From contig CAZGUG010000051.1 of assembly GCA_964529035.1 (NCBI GenBank), positions 1 through 14,073 on the forward strand: a DNA stretch of 14,073 nucleotides, in the 5' to 3' direction. Each line of letters begins with the position of its first letter. Positions within the stretch are counted from its first letter, which is position 1. The position numbers were made by a program, and so were the translations under genes. Positions 13,732 through 14,073 of this stretch are shown here, one piece after another. A model generated the notes under the pieces. It saw only the letters and a list, made by a program, of their open reading frames with translations, was not told the origin of the DNA and did not search any database. The DNA is from CAZGUG01 sp964529035 (GTDB lineage: Bacteria > Bacillota > Clostridia > Ch29).

Positions 13732-13826
13732 ACTACTTCTTTCCACACCGGGAGGCACAACCGTTTCCAGTTATACCCTGTCGGTCTGAATTCATAGTAT
13801 ACCTTAGAATTTCAGACTCGAAGCAT
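13732..13826 (-). ncRNA. Moco-riboswitch-like RNA leading the molybdenum hydroxylase cluster
   Basis: On the minus strand the closing stem joins 13821-13826 to 13734-13739 (ATGCTTC opposite GAAGTAG, with one wobble). An arm (13785-13816) pairs TCTGAAATTC with GAATTCAGA around a TAAGGTATACTAT loop; its base, with TAAG facing TATG, resembles an 11-nt GAAA-tetraloop receptor. A 10-pair hairpin (13754-13777) is capped by GAAA. The 3' strand then reads GCCTCCCGG and GTGGAAAGAAG. A GAAA loop plus receptor, GCCTCCC, and location before a molybdoenzyme operon match what I know of the Moco RNA motif, which senses molybdenum (or tungsten) cofactor. The second copy at 39-138 differs in many stem bases yet keeps the pairing. 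Assignment to Moco rather than the tungsten variant cannot be settled by eye. Confidence 0.78.
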
Positions 13827-14073
13827 TTCTGGCAGTATTTATTCAGTTGTATTGCACCCCTTAAATTTCCTTACAAAGGTTATTATATAAATAATGTATT
13901 AGTAGAATATCATACCTGTATTTTAATATATCTAAAAAAAATAATCAATAATTATTTTAAATTTTTGTCCACTAAGCGATAGTAATTAAGACGTGTAATC
14001 AAGATTTGAGATCCCTTCCGGGTTTTTGACACTTGAATAAACACCAAGATCTTTGGAAGCCTTGAAAACAGGG
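13827..14073. other. AT-rich region upstream of the cluster leader; no gene identified
   Basis: This stretch holds no convincing complete gene. It is strongly AT-rich between about 13860 and 13980 and should contain the cluster promoter. On the minus strand a TATAAT occurs at 13887-13882 but lacks a good -35 at the right distance; TTGTAA (13876-13871) with a poor -10 near 13850 is another weak option. The last 75 bases are less AT-rich and could be the tail of a minus-strand gene. Confidence 0.4.

Noticed and set aside
13707..13982. 91-codon open frame on the plus strand across the leader region
   Set aside because: It lies antisense to the structured RNA and runs into AT-rich noncoding DNA; composition is low-complexity and it has no recognisable motif.
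13999..14073. Open frame entering from the right edge on the minus strand, 24 codons then TGA
   Set aside because: It could be the tail of an upstream gene, perhaps a transposase, but it is too short to identify.
1..14073. CRISPR array, tRNA or rRNA genes, or complete insertion sequence
   Set aside because: No regularly spaced repeats, no tRNA- or rRNA-like segments and no full transposase were seen; the two similar flanking RNAs point the same way and look like riboswitches rather than element ends.

Overview
The window carries one long gene cluster, twelve genes all on the minus strand (transcribed from about 13.6 kb down to 0.25 kb), with a structured RNA upstream of it and a second copy of the same RNA just past its end. 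The cluster is built around a molybdenum hydroxylase (an aldehyde oxidoreductase of the xanthine oxidase family). Strong AGGAGG-type ribosome sites, tightly packed or overlapping genes, balanced base composition in the genes with AT-rich flanks, and the gene content suggest an anaerobic Firmicute of the Desulfotomaculum/Peptococcaceae type. That placement is inference; there is no rRNA or other taxonomic marker.

Layout in order of transcription: a Moco-riboswitch-like RNA (13732-13826); a leader with three hairpins, two of them mutually exclusive (13606-13701); a C_GCAxxG_C_C protein that seems to start at an ATA codon (13566-13159); the aldehyde oxidoreductase (13104-10183); a large Fe-S flavoprotein with two HdrB-like CCG cluster motifs (10180-7943); a 64-residue CxxC redox protein (7938-7744); a cysteine-rich radical SAM protein of the TrsS type (7743-6433); a methyltransferase (6436-5768); a phenylacetate-CoA-ligase-like adenylating enzyme (5767-4505); a PpnP-type nucleoside phosphorylase (4464-4153); a MobA/MocA-like nucleotidyltransferase fused to a ModE-like winged helix (4087-3128); an HD-domain hydrolase (3065-2514); an XdhC-type maturation factor (2517-1495); and a THEP1-like NTPase fused to a methyltransferase (1455-253). 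After an AT-rich spacer with a good promoter (158-186) comes a second Moco-like RNA (39-138), which must lead a neighbouring unit beyond the left edge.

How it may work: the hydroxylase oxidises an aldehyde or N-heterocycle; the FAD/CCG protein and the small CxxC protein carry electrons; the MocA-like transferase could make the cytosine dinucleotide form of the cofactor and XdhC could sulfurate and insert it. The radical SAM enzyme, two methyltransferases, the CoA-ligase-like enzyme, the HD protein and the NTPase are more than any known molybdenum hydroxylase needs. They resemble the Desulfovibrio DVU_1551-DVU_1559 group, which I recall by family name but whose chemistry is, to my knowledge, undescribed. 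This accessory set under Moco-type RNA control is the most interesting thing in the window.
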